Shown: in pieces, positions 1 to 5,556 of the stretch
Numbering within the stretch: the stretch's first letter is position 1
Layout of the letters: each line of letters begins with the position of its first letter
Program-made: the position numbers and the translations under genes
Source: Ktedonobacterales bacterium
GTDB lineage: Bacteria; Chloroflexota; Ktedonobacteria; Ktedonobacterales; JACDGC01
Reading direction: 5' to 3'
DNA length: 6,667 bases
Assembly (NCBI GenBank): GCA_013815535.1
Contig: JACDGC010000188.1
Coordinates: 410-7,076 of the forward strand
The notes under the pieces: model-generated
The model's input: the letters and a program-made list of their open reading frames with translations, nothing else
Databases searched by the model: none
What the model was told of the DNA's origin: nothing

Positions 1-639
1 CTTATGCAAGATGGCCAGCGGCAGATCGAGCATATTGGCGAAGGTGTCGGCACGCTTCACCCCACCCGTATCGGGTGACACGACCACCGCGTCTTGCAGC
101 GGCGACTTCAACAAATGGCGCGCCAGCGTGTGCATCGCCGTCAGGTGGTCCATGCCGATGTCAAAGAATCCCTGCACCGCTGGGCTATGCAGATCCACAC
201 ACAACACGCGCGAGGCCCCCGCCGCTGCCAGCAGATTGGCCACCAACTTGGCAGTGATGGGTTCGCGCCCCACCACTTTGCGGTCTTGGCGGGCATAGCC
301 ATAATACGGGATGATGGCCGTGACGCGCGCGGCATTGGCGCGATGCATGGTATCAAGCATCACGAATAGCTCCATCAGCGCTTCGTTGACGGTCATCAGC
401 ACGCCCGTCTGTGGATCAGGCGCGACGCAGGCCGATTGGATGATGTAGGTATCGCGCCCACGCACACTGTCACCAATTTGCACATGGATCTCGGTGTCAG
501 GGAAGCGCTCAATGTCGCACGCTGACAATTCCATGTGTAAATTGCGCGCCACGGCGTCCGCCAACTCGGGGTTCGCCGTGCCGTGGAAGAGCAAGAAAGG
601 TGGGTCGCTCGCGGCGGCGTTGCCCTCATCAAACATCAT
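1..639 (-). CDS. prs: Ribose-phosphate pyrophosphokinase (PRPP synthetase), C-terminus cut by window edge
   Basis: This gene encodes the cytoplasmic enzyme that transfers pyrophosphate from ATP to ribose 5-phosphate to make PRPP, the precursor for nucleotides, histidine, tryptophan and NAD. The 213 visible codons are about two thirds of the usual 310-320 residues. Seen directly: FPDTEIHVQI (residues 46-55), the ATP-site segment YYGYARQDRK (112-121), the family signature VDLHSPAVQGFFDI (148-161) and VVSPDTGGVKRA (186-197). The PRPP-binding loop near the C-terminus lies outside the window. The start at 639 is chosen because a GGAG sits 8 bases upstream, inside the end of nadE; a second ATG follows immediately. 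Only one base separates it from the nadE stop, so the two are almost certainly co-transcribed and translationally coupled. Compared with typical family members there is a short extra stretch (about 72-83, APDPQTG region) before the NEALMEL helix. Family assignment is firm. Confidence 0.95.
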   Translation of the reverse strand, partial: MMFDEGNAAASDPPFLLFHGTANPELADAVARNLHMELSACDIERFPDTEIHVQIGDSVRGRDTYIIQSACVAPDPQTGVLMTVNEALMELFVMLDTMHRANAARVTAIIPYYGYARQDRKVVGREPITAKLVANLLAAAGASRVLCVDLHSPAVQGFFDIGMDHLTAMHTLARHLLKSPLQDAVVVSPDTGGVKRADTFANMLDLPLAILHK

Positions 640-640
640 G

Positions 641-2404
641 CTAAGCGCTCCAATCATGATAGCCACTGGTCAGGGGCAGCCGTCGATCGCGCCCAAAGGC
701 GCGGAGCGTCACTTTCACCCCCGGCGCGCTCTGGCGCCGCTTATATTCGCTGCGGTCTACCAGCCGCAACACCCGCTGCACCACATCCGGGCTGTAGCCA
801 CGCGCAACGATGGCCGATTGCCCCAGGTCATCTTCGACATACGCCGCCAGGATGGGGTCCAACACGTCATAGGGTGGCAGAGAATCCGTGTCGCGCTGGT
901 CGGGGCGCAACTCCGCCGAAGGGGGCTTTTCAATGGTGTTGACGGGAATCAATGGTCGGCCAGCGCGGTCATTGCGCGCCACCGCCAGTTGATAGACCAG
1001 CGTCTTCCACACATCCTTTAAGACGGCGAAACCACCCGCCATGTCACCATAAAGAGTCGCATAGCCAACGGCCATCTCGGATTTGTTGCCCGTCGTCAAC
1101 ACCAGCCAGCCAAAAGCATTCGAGAGTGCCATCAACAACACGCCACGGGTGCGCGACTGCACGTTTTCTTGGGTGATGCCAAATGGCACCTCGGCCAGCG
1201 GCCCCGCCAGGGTCGCCATGAAGGCATCGACTGGGGACTGAATCGGCAACTCAAAAGTGGCGATGCCCAGGTTCGCCGCCAACTCACGCGCATCATCCAG
1301 GCTGCCTTGGGAGGAGTAGTCCGATGGCATCAGCACACCATGCACGGCCTCGGCACCCAGCGCATCCACCGCGATGGCCGCCGTCAAGGCAGAGTCGATG
1401 CCGCCCGACAACCCCAGCACGACGTGGGAAAAGCCATTCTTCACGACATAATCGCGCGTACCCAACACCAACGCCGCATACACTTCCTCGGCATCGCTCT
1501 GGGGCAACGCGATGGACGCGGGACGGGGGGCAACAGGCCCAGCGTCACCGGATGGCGCCGGGGAAACCGCGTAGAAGCGCACCTGATCTTCGACATCCAG
1601 ACGGGCCTGGCGCAAGCGTGGATCGTGCAGGCGCTGCTGAAAGACGCCTTCGATGTCGAGATCCGCGATGAGCATGTCCTCAACAAATGAAGGCGAGCGG
1701 GCAACGAGATCGCCCCGCGCATCGAAGATGAAGCTGCCCCCATCAAAGACCAATTCATCTTGCCCGCCGACCAGATTGACATACGCGACGAATGAGCCCG
1801 TATCCGCCGCGCGCGTCGCCAACATGCGCTCGCGCCCCACGCGTTTGCCGCGATGGAAAGGCGAGGCACTGATGTTGGCCAGCACCTCGGCCCCCGCATA
1901 CCCTTGATCAGTGGCCGGGCCAGTGGGATACCAGATATCTTCGCAGATGTTCACACCCACTCGCACGCCACTGATGGTATAGATGGGGGCCTCTTGACCC
2001 GCCGCGAAGTAGCGATTTTCATCGAAGACGCCATAGTTGGGCAGGAAGTGCTTATGATAAGTGCCAACCAACTGCCCGGCATGGATAATGGCCGCAGCAT
2101 TATATAAATCCTCGGCGCGCTCCACGAACCCCGTGATGACCGTCATATGGGGGATGGCCGCCGTCGCCGCAATCACATCCGCCAAAGCGTGGCGCGTGTC
2201 GCGGATGAAGCCCGCTCGCAGCAGCAGATCCTCAGGTGGGTACCCGGTCAACGCCATCTCGGGCAGGCAAAGCAACTGAACGCTCTGCGCGGCGGCCTCG
2301 GTGATGGCGCGGATGATGCGCGCAGTGTTGCCCGCCAAATCGCCAACGCTGGGATTGATCTGCGCCAGGGCCAGACGCAGGTGACGGTCAAGCACGGGTG
2401 CCAC
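641..2404 (-). CDS. nadE: Glutamine-dependent NAD+ synthetase (nitrilase + NAD synthase domains)
   Basis: This enzyme makes NAD+ from nicotinic acid adenine dinucleotide, ATP and glutamine in the last step of NAD biosynthesis. The 587-aa product has two domains. Residues ~8-260 are a nitrilase-type glutaminase with the triad Glu49 (CLPEMALTGYPPEDLLL), Lys118 (YHKHFLPNYG) and Cys154 (VNICEDIW). Residues ~305-587 are the ammonia-using synthase, with the PP-loop SGGIDS at 333-338 and TTGNKSE at 437-443. Length is typical of the fused bacterial form. The frame stays open upstream to 2701, but I place the start at the GTG at 2404: it has GAGGAGG 8 bases upstream, and family homology begins right after it (RLALAQINPSVGDL). 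A second GTG at 2395 is a weaker alternative. The gene is first in an operon with prs, which begins one base after its stop. A likely extended -10 lies at 2463-2471. Confidence 0.96.
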   Translation of the reverse strand: MAPVLDRHLRLALAQINPSVGDLAGNTARIIRAITEAAAQSVQLLCLPEMALTGYPPEDLLLRAGFIRDTRHALADVIAATAAIPHMTVITGFVERAEDLYNAAAIIHAGQLVGTYHKHFLPNYGVFDENRYFAAGQEAPIYTISGVRVGVNICEDIWYPTGPATDQGYAGAEVLANISASPFHRGKRVGRERMLATRAADTGSFVAYVNLVGGQDELVFDGGSFIFDARGDLVARSPSFVEDMLIADLDIEGVFQQRLHDPRLRQARLDVEDQVRFYAVSPAPSGDAGPVAPRPASIALPQSDAEEVYAALVLGTRDYVVKNGFSHVVLGLSGGIDSALTAAIAVDALGAEAVHGVLMPSDYSSQGSLDDARELAANLGIATFELPIQSPVDAFMATLAGPLAEVPFGITQENVQSRTRGVLLMALSNAFGWLVLTTGNKSEMAVGYATLYGDMAGGFAVLKDVWKTLVYQLAVARNDRAGRPLIPVNTIEKPPSAELRPDQRDTDSLPPYDVLDPILAAYVEDDLGQSAIVARGYSPDVVQRVLRLVDRSEYKRRQSAPGVKVTLRAFGRDRRLPLTSGYHDWSA

Positions 2405-2462
2405 GGGGGAATCCTCCTCAATCAGCCACACGGTGAAATGCACACTGATGCGTTCATGAGGA

Positions 2463-2471
2463 ATTGTAGCA
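2463..2471 (-). promoter_or_regulatory. Putative extended -10 promoter for nadE-prs
   Basis: On the minus strand the bases read TGCTACAAT: a TGn extension followed by a 5/6 match to TATAAT. It ends 58 bases before the GTG start of nadE, leaving a leader of about 50 nt. No good -35 hexamer is visible at 16-18 bases, which is usual for extended -10 promoters. The upstream RNA polymerase contact zone (about 2486-2492) overlaps the -35 of the divergent glutaredoxin promoter. The sequence is seen; the promoter function is inferred. Confidence 0.5.
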
Positions 2472-2482
2472 CACTGCATGGC

Positions 2483-2512
2483 TTGCCCGGAAACACGAAA
2501 ATATGCTATACT
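2483..2512 (+). promoter_or_regulatory. Putative sigma-70-type promoter for the glutaredoxin gene
   Basis: TTGCCC (2483-2488; 4/6 to TTGACA) is followed after 18 bases by TATACT (2507-2512; 5/6 to TATAAT), preceded by the extended -10 element TGC. The expected transcript starts near 2519, about 60 nt before the ATG at 2579. It lies back to back with the nadE promoter, and the two polymerase footprints should overlap, so the two directions may compete. Confidence 0.6.
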
Positions 2513-2520
2513 ACAGTATA
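2507..2520. repeat. Perfect short palindrome over the glutaredoxin -10 (candidate operator)
   Basis: TATACT-AC-AGTATA is a perfect 6-2-6 inverted repeat. Its left half is the -10 hexamer of the glutaredoxin promoter and its right half covers the expected transcription start. A symmetric site there could bind a dimeric regulator, or the right half could act as a minus-strand -10 (no good matching -35 is seen). AT-rich -10 regions produce such symmetry by chance fairly often, so operator function is only a possibility. Confidence 0.3.
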
Positions 2521-2578
2521 TGAAGTAATGGAAAAGTGCACTCGTTCCCCCCAAACAACCTAGAGGAGAAGATTCCCC

Positions 2579-2851
2579 ATGAGTCAGGCAGCCCCAACCG
2601 GGATTATAGTCTATAGCACCAGATGGTGTGGCGATTGCCGCCGCTCGAAACGCTGGCTGGATGAACATGGTGTCGCATACACCAACATCGACATCGATCA
2701 AGACGCGGCGGCGGCGGAATACGTCCGCTCGGTGAATGACGGCAATCAGGCCGTTCCCACCATCGTCTTCCCCGACGGGTCCATCTTAGTCGAACCCTCC
2801 AACACCGCCCTCGCCGCCCAGGTGGAAAAGCTCAGCGACGCGCAGCAATAA
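2579..2851 (+). CDS. Glutaredoxin/mycoredoxin-like small thiol-disulfide oxidoreductase
   Basis: This is a 90-aa cytoplasmic thioredoxin-fold protein of glutaredoxin size. A first beta strand (IIVYST, residues 9-14) leads into the active site WCGDC, with the redox cysteines at 17 and 20 and a following RRSKRWLDEHG helix. NIDIDQD (36-42) is the second strand, VPTIVF (59-64) carries the cis-proline, and PDGSILVEPS (65-74) completes the fold. CGDC differs from the CPYC of classical glutaredoxins and is closer to the mycoredoxin/NrdH-like proteins known from actinobacteria and Chloroflexota, which may reduce mixed disulfides or ribonucleotide reductase; the partner here is unknown. GAGGAG (2563-2568) lies 10 bases before the ATG. 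The gene is monocistronic by appearance: its own promoter is upstream and hairpins follow. A decayed relative seems to lie at 5281-5480. Confidence 0.88.
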   Translation: MSQAAPTGIIVYSTRWCGDCRRSKRWLDEHGVAYTNIDIDQDAAAAEYVRSVNDGNQAVPTIVFPDGSILVEPSNTALAAQVEKLSDAQQ

Positions 2852-2857
2852 TCACCC

Positions 2858-2901
2858 AGCGACGCATGCAACGGGCATGCCAGGGCATCCCACGCGTCGC
2901 T
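2858..2901. repeat. Inverted repeat downstream of the glutaredoxin gene
   Basis: AGCGACGC (2858-2865) pairs perfectly with GCGTCGCT (2894-2901) around a 28-base loop that itself contains the palindrome GGCATGCC (2874-2881). It begins 7 bases after the glutaredoxin stop. No run of T follows on the plus strand, so it could be a 3' stabilising hairpin or a weak terminator. Confidence 0.4.
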
Positions 2902-2927
2902 TCACTCGGCATATTCGTCAATAAGAG

Positions 2928-2952
2928 ATAGCCCGCCGCATGCGCGGGCTAT
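2928..2952 (+). terminator. GC-rich hairpin between the glutaredoxin gene and marC (possible terminator)
   Basis: ATAGCCCGC (2928-2936) and GCGGGCTAT (2944-2952) form a perfect 9-bp stem with a 7-base loop. Only TCTGATGG follows, so the U-tract is poor. It ends 21 bases before the marC start, so either it terminates the glutaredoxin transcript or it sits in the marC leader. I see no convincing promoter between it and marC. Confidence 0.4.
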
Positions 2953-2973
2953 TCTGATGGTCAGGCAGTCAAC

Positions 2974-3600
2974 ATGTTTGCATTTTCGCTCAAAGCATTC
3001 GTCACCTTTGTGACGGTCATTGATCCGGTGGGACTGGTGCCACTGGTGCTGGGGCTCACGGGGTCCAACTCCGCCAGTGAACGGCGGGCCATCATCCTGC
3101 GCGCGACCTTCATCGCGGCGCTGGTGATCGCGTTCTTCGGCGCGTTTGGGCGCTGGCTCTTTGAGAATCTGGGCATCAGTCTGATGGCGTTTGACATCGC
3201 TGGGGGTGCCCTGCTCTTCCTCGTGTCGATTGACATGGTGTTTGGTCGCCCCTCTGGCGCGCGCGAGACCGAGCGCGAGGAGCGCGATGCCCGCACGCGT
3301 GATGATGTGAGCGTCTTCCCGCTGGCGATCCCCCTCATCGCGGGACCAGGGACGCTGGCCAGTGTCATCCTGCTCATGACCTCGGCGGGGGGCGACGCGA
3401 TGCGCATCGGGGTGGTGGCGACGGCGGGGGCGGTCACGCTGCTGTTGGCGCTGGGGGCGATGCTGATGAGCAGCGCCATCGAACGGCGCGTGGGCACGAC
3501 CGGCATCCTGGTGTTGTCACGCATCCTGGGGATGTTGTTAGCCGCGCTGGCAGTGCAATTCATCCTCAATGGCATCGCCCAGTACGTCGGGACGTTCTAA
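2974..3600 (+). CDS. MarC family (UPF0056) integral membrane protein
   Basis: The 208-aa product is a polytopic inner-membrane protein of the MarC/UPF0056 family, normally about 200-220 aa with six helices. Despite the name, the family has no proven role in multiple antibiotic resistance and its substrate is unknown. Seen: hydrophobic segments at about 5-28, 44-64, 68-90, 115-136, 143-165 and 180-203; the N-terminal family motif IDPVGLVPL (16-24); and the matching second-half motif VFPLAIPLIAGPGTL (114-128). These reflect the two-repeat build of the family. A charged cytoplasmic-type loop (RPSGARETEREERDARTRDD, 92-111) separates the halves. ATG 2974 is the only usable start, because a stop lies in frame at 2929-2931 and no other start codon follows. 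The ribosome site is weak (CAGG, 8 bases upstream). It is probably transcribed alone. Confidence 0.92.
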   Translation: MFAFSLKAFVTFVTVIDPVGLVPLVLGLTGSNSASERRAIILRATFIAALVIAFFGAFGRWLFENLGISLMAFDIAGGALLFLVSIDMVFGRPSGARETEREERDARTRDDVSVFPLAIPLIAGPGTLASVILLMTSAGGDAMRIGVVATAGAVTLLLALGAMLMSSAIERRVGTTGILVLSRILGMLLAALAVQFILNGIAQYVGTF

Positions 3601-3923
3601 CAGGGATACCATTTTCCTGCCAATATACCGCTTTCTACCAGCCCTGGCGCTGCCTTTGCTGCTGACGGCTCTTTGTTCTATTTCCCTTATTTTTTAGACA
3701 TGAATTGCACCGTTCGAGTGATACTGGACGGTGCAATTCATGTCTATGAGTTTGCTTTATTACGCTTGCTATTTTTATGCGGCTTAGCCCTCCGCACTTC
3801 CGTCGTCTCGGCTTATGCGGCGAGTTACGAATACTTTGTAATACTGCTTGATTACTCATGCGACTATGAAACAGATATCCCTTCATAGGGGTACGAATCT
3901 TCATTGTCCATCCCCTCAGGAAA
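3601..3923. other. AT-richer intergenic stretch without a convincing gene
   Basis: About 320 bases between marC and the terminator-like hairpin at 3924 show no ORF with recognisable protein features. The row 3721-3780 is only 37% G+C, far below marC. It holds the long inverted repeat at 3695-3746, two copies of TATGCGGC (near 3776 and 3815), and a short weak hairpin TATCCC-TTCATA-GGGGTA near 3877-3894. A short reading frame at about 3611-3697 would give a hydrophobic, signal-peptide-like string but has no standard start codon, and its TAG stop falls in the first bases of the inverted repeat. Confidence 0.5.
3695..3746. repeat. Perfect 19-bp inverted repeat with 14-base loop
   Basis: The arm TAGACATGAATTGCACCGT (3695-3713) is matched without error by its reverse complement at 3728-3746, around the loop TCGAGTGATACTGG. 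G-U pairing could extend the stem into the loop. It lies 94 bases after the marC stop. A T-run stands before the left arm (3691-3695), but no clean T-run follows either arm in its own reading direction, so it is not a standard intrinsic terminator. It could be a REP/MITE-like dispersed element, a structured RNA or a protein-binding site. Confidence 0.75.
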
Positions 3924-3954
3924 GAACCGCTCGGCATCCTATGCCAAGCGGTTC
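3924..3954 (-). terminator. Likely intrinsic terminator for the minus-strand DUF998 transcript
   Basis: GAACCGCT (3924-3931) pairs with AGCGGTTC (3947-3954) and, after one C/A mismatch, GGCAT pairs with ATGCC around a 3-base loop. That gives 13 base pairs in all. On the minus strand the stem is followed by TTTCCT, and it lies 22 bases beyond the last stop of the decayed gene at 3977. The plus-strand side (ACTGTGTTTCTG) is a weaker tail, so partial action in both directions is possible. Confidence 0.6.
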
Positions 3955-3976
3955 ACTGTGTTTCTGATGTTGCCCC

Positions 3977-4453
3977 CTAACTCACCTTCTTAAAAGCGCG
4001 ATGAGCGGTCGCCAGTTTGAAGCACCGTTGCCACTCATCACGCAGCATCTCAGGAATACCCCCTGCTCATTGGCCATCCCGTTGAGCAAATCCGCGATTT
4101 CCTCCATGTGGTCCTCATCGCGCAGCGTCAACATCCCCGCGCAGCGTCAACACCCCCATTGCCATATCCAGCAACTGCGCTGTCTTTCCCACGCACTCAT
4201 CCTAGATGCTCATCCTCGCCGCAGTCCTCAAACCGCTTATCCTGCGCCGCACACGCCGCATGAGCAATCCACCACATGTGTTCGACATAGCGGGCTTGCG
4301 CCACCTCTCACTCATACACGCGACTTTCACCTTGCCAGGGTGGATGAAGTGCAGCACCTCCATATCGGTGAAGGTCGGCACGTCGCCACCCTGCCAATCG
4401 GCGTGCAAATCCAGCCGTGAGCACTTGGCCGTGTCGAGATTGAAGCGCCGCAT
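3977..4453 (-). pseudogene. Decayed gene of unrecognised protein (about 150 aa when repaired)
   Basis: The minus strand carries coherent protein-like segments in changing frames. The first frame, from ATG 4453, gives RRFNLDTAKCSRLDLHADWQ and later LHFIHPGKVKV. Near 4321 the frame shifts, followed by an in-frame TGA, then EVAQARYVEHMWWIAHAACA. Near 4200 it shifts again (TAQLLDMAMGVLTLR). A 19-bp tandem duplication at 4120-4157 breaks the frame a third time; removing one copy restores LTLRDEDHMEEIADLLNGM. A fourth break sits at a five-G run (4059-4063), where one more G restores GGIPEMLRDEWQRCFKLATA and the stop TAG at 3977. I do not recognise the family; it is soluble and acidic with His/Cys/Trp-rich parts. 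Its first ATG lies 4 bases after the DUF998 stop, so it was probably the second gene of that operon. Assembly indels could mimic some breaks but not the 19-bp duplication. Confidence 0.6.
4120..4157. repeat. Tandem duplication, 2 x 19 bp
   Basis: Two adjacent 19-base units, GCGCAGCGTCAACATCCCC (4120-4138) and GCGCAGCGTCAACACCCCC (4139-4157), differ by one base. Nineteen is not a multiple of three. Deleting one copy restores the minus-strand reading frame of the pseudogene, so this looks like a recent slippage or recombination duplication that inactivated the gene. Confidence 0.85.
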
Positions 4454-4457
4454 GACC

Positions 4458-5138
4458 TCACTTTGTAGAGGCCATCAATCTCTTTCCAGCCCACAATGGA
4501 ATGAGCATTATGACTCCCCAAACCGTGTCAGCATTAGTAGCAAGACGCTCAAATAAACCCGCATATGGATTCAACACACTATGCGGATTGAGTGCCATGC
4601 CGAAGAAGGGCATAACCACCATCGGCCAGAGTCCACAGGCTACGGAAAAGGCTCCCCAACCATGCCATTCGGGATTGCTCCAGAAGCGCCTGGCGATGAC
4701 AAATAAGCCGAAGGACATGGCATTCACGATAACAATCAGGCAGGCAGTATGAAGGGGATCTTCGATGAGAAAGCCAATGGCCACTAATCCCAAGCCTTCA
4801 ATGCCACGTAAGATCGGGTACCAAATCGCGCTCTTGCCACCGCGAAGGATCTTGCCCCAGACAAAAGTCAACCAGAGGACTCCTATGCCTAACACGATAA
4901 AGTTGAGACGTTGTATCCATCCAGTTGGTCCGAAACTTAGGGAACTGATCGTTTCTTGCCAGGGGTTGTATCCCGAGCGGGTAGCTCCCTCAATAAGATA
5001 GACAATCGGGAATGATAAAGTTCCTGCAACCCCAGCGGTCAACCATATGAGCAGCCGCCGAGGGAGGGGAACACTTGCTACTCCGATGGGTGAATGAGAG
5101 CGACTTGTTGAAGACAGATGAGGAGTGAATTCAGACAT
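4458..5138 (-). CDS. DUF998 family integral membrane protein
   Basis: The 226-aa product is an inner-membrane protein of unknown function in the DUF998 family. Hydrophobic segments lie at about 29-49, 79-95, 107-126, 131-149, 161-183 and 206-218. The family hallmark after the first helix, GYNPWQETISSLSFGPTGW (residues 56-74), is clear. Members I know carry a loop with DP...GYPP...HG.LH between helices 3 and 4; here the text goes from EDP (126-128) straight to LH (129-130), which suggests an in-frame loss of roughly 20 residues and perhaps reduced function. The N-terminus (1-24) is Ser/Pro-rich and polar. The start at 5138 is supported by a consensus AGGAGGT 7 bases upstream. The gene is about 42-52% G+C in sampled rows, clearly lower than nadE or marC, hinting at acquisition. 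The decayed gene at 3977-4453 follows directly; a clear promoter is not visible. Confidence 0.82.
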   Translation of the reverse strand: MSEFTPHLSSTSRSHSPIGVASVPLPRRLLIWLTAGVAGTLSFPIVYLIEGATRSGYNPWQETISSLSFGPTGWIQRLNFIVLGIGVLWLTFVWGKILRGGKSAIWYPILRGIEGLGLVAIGFLIEDPLHTACLIVIVNAMSFGLFVIARRFWSNPEWHGWGAFSVACGLWPMVVMPFFGMALNPHSVLNPYAGLFERLATNADTVWGVIMLIPLWAGKRLMASTK

Positions 5139-5280
5139 GGATTTGACCTCCTAATCAAGTTTGCAGTACTACCATCGTGGGCAATTTTCCCGCCCACAGG
5201 CACGAACCAAAGCCATCGATGAGGCTCATGCCGTTGTAAGAAGTTTACCCTATCCTGCTTCCCCAATTTTGGGCTTGGTT

Positions 5281-5480
5281 CAACCGGTAGATGTGCTGAT
5301 CTATTCAGACGCTTGGTGTGGAACCGCTGGAAGCTCGCCTGGCAAGCATTGCCATTTCTTATGAAACGCAGTGGATATATCCATTATGGATGCCGATAGA
5401 CAGACATACGAAGCTGTTTCATTGTTGGATGGGAAAGGGCACAGGGGAGCCTATGCGCCCTCCCCTGCTTTTGTGGATAA
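5281..5480 (+). pseudogene. Remnant of a glutaredoxin-like gene, frameshifted
   Basis: Three overlapping frames together spell a thioredoxin-fold protein. The first frame (5281-5325) gives PVDVLIYSDAWCGT, matching the strand plus active site of the intact glutaredoxin at 2579 (IIVYSTRWCGDC). The second frame (about 5327-5368) gives LEARLASIAISYET, matching the helix and the start of strand 2. The third frame (5371-5475) gives VDISIMDADRQTYEAVSLL and then APSPAFV, in the position of the DIDQDA...VPTIVF segment with its cis-proline. Two single-base frameshifts and loss of the second active-site cysteine show it is not functional. No start codon or ribosome site could be fixed for it; upstream sequence back to about 5161 reads open but is not recognisable. 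The fold-level match is by eye only. Confidence 0.5.
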
Positions 5481-5511
5481 CCCTGTTGATAACCCGCGAA
5501 AATGTGGACAA
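5472..5511. promoter_or_regulatory. Cluster of three DnaA-box-like 9-mers
   Basis: Read on the plus strand: TGTGGATAA (5472-5480) is the exact reverse complement of the consensus TTATCCACA. TGTTGATAA (5484-5492) and TGTGGACAA (5503-5511) each differ by one base, the latter being TTGTCCACA on the other strand, a variant common in high-GC bacteria. All three have the same orientation within 40 bases. They lie 37-77 bases upstream of the TIR-TPR -10. They could be a DnaA-controlled promoter element, part of a replication origin (no dnaA, dnaN or rep gene is in the window, and no strong AT-rich unwinding region follows), or chance within the decayed gene. Confidence 0.45.
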
Positions 5512-5547
5512 ATGTTCTATCATCACGCGTCTGACCGTGGCACCGTG

Positions 5548-5556
5548 TGCTACACT
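5548..5556 (+). promoter_or_regulatory. Putative extended -10 promoter for the TIR-TPR gene
   Basis: TGCTACACT (TGn plus a 4/6 match to TATAAT) ends 50 bases before the ATG at 5607. The longer string GTGTGCTACA is shared exactly with the nadE promoter. No good -35 is seen at 16-18 bases. Confidence 0.45.

Noticed and set aside
494..1021. Plus-strand frame of 175 codons opposite prs and nadE
   Set aside because: It is antisense to two well-identified genes, has high Arg/His content and spans the operon junction.
2405..2701. N-terminal extension of nadE to the ATG at 2701 on the minus strand
   Set aside because: The extra 99 codons overlap the glutaredoxin gene and its promoter, show no family homology, and the GTG at 2404 has a strong ribosome site exactly where homology begins.
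2961..3575. Minus-strand open frame of 204 codons opposite marC
   Set aside because: It has Ser/Arg/Pro-rich, structureless content and mirrors the marC codons; marC has clear family motifs.
3611..3697. Signal-peptide-like hydrophobic string (FLPALALPLLLTALCSISL) ended by the inverted repeat
   Set aside because: There is no ATG, GTG or TTG start and no ribosome site. It is tempting as a gene cut by an inserted element, but it cannot be supported.
3673..3888. Plus-strand frame of 71 codons running through the 19-bp inverted repeat
   Set aside because: It has no ribosome site and no recognisable domain, and part of its coding text is the inverted repeat itself.
4001..4420. Plus-strand frame of 139 codons across the pseudogene
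   Set aside because: Its content is His/Pro/Ser-rich; the minus strand in the same place reads as coherent protein segments once the indels are allowed for.
5177..5197. GTGGGC/GCCCAC hairpin upstream of the DUF998 gene
   Set aside because: The stem is only 6 bp with a 9-base loop, so it is too weak to call a regulatory element.
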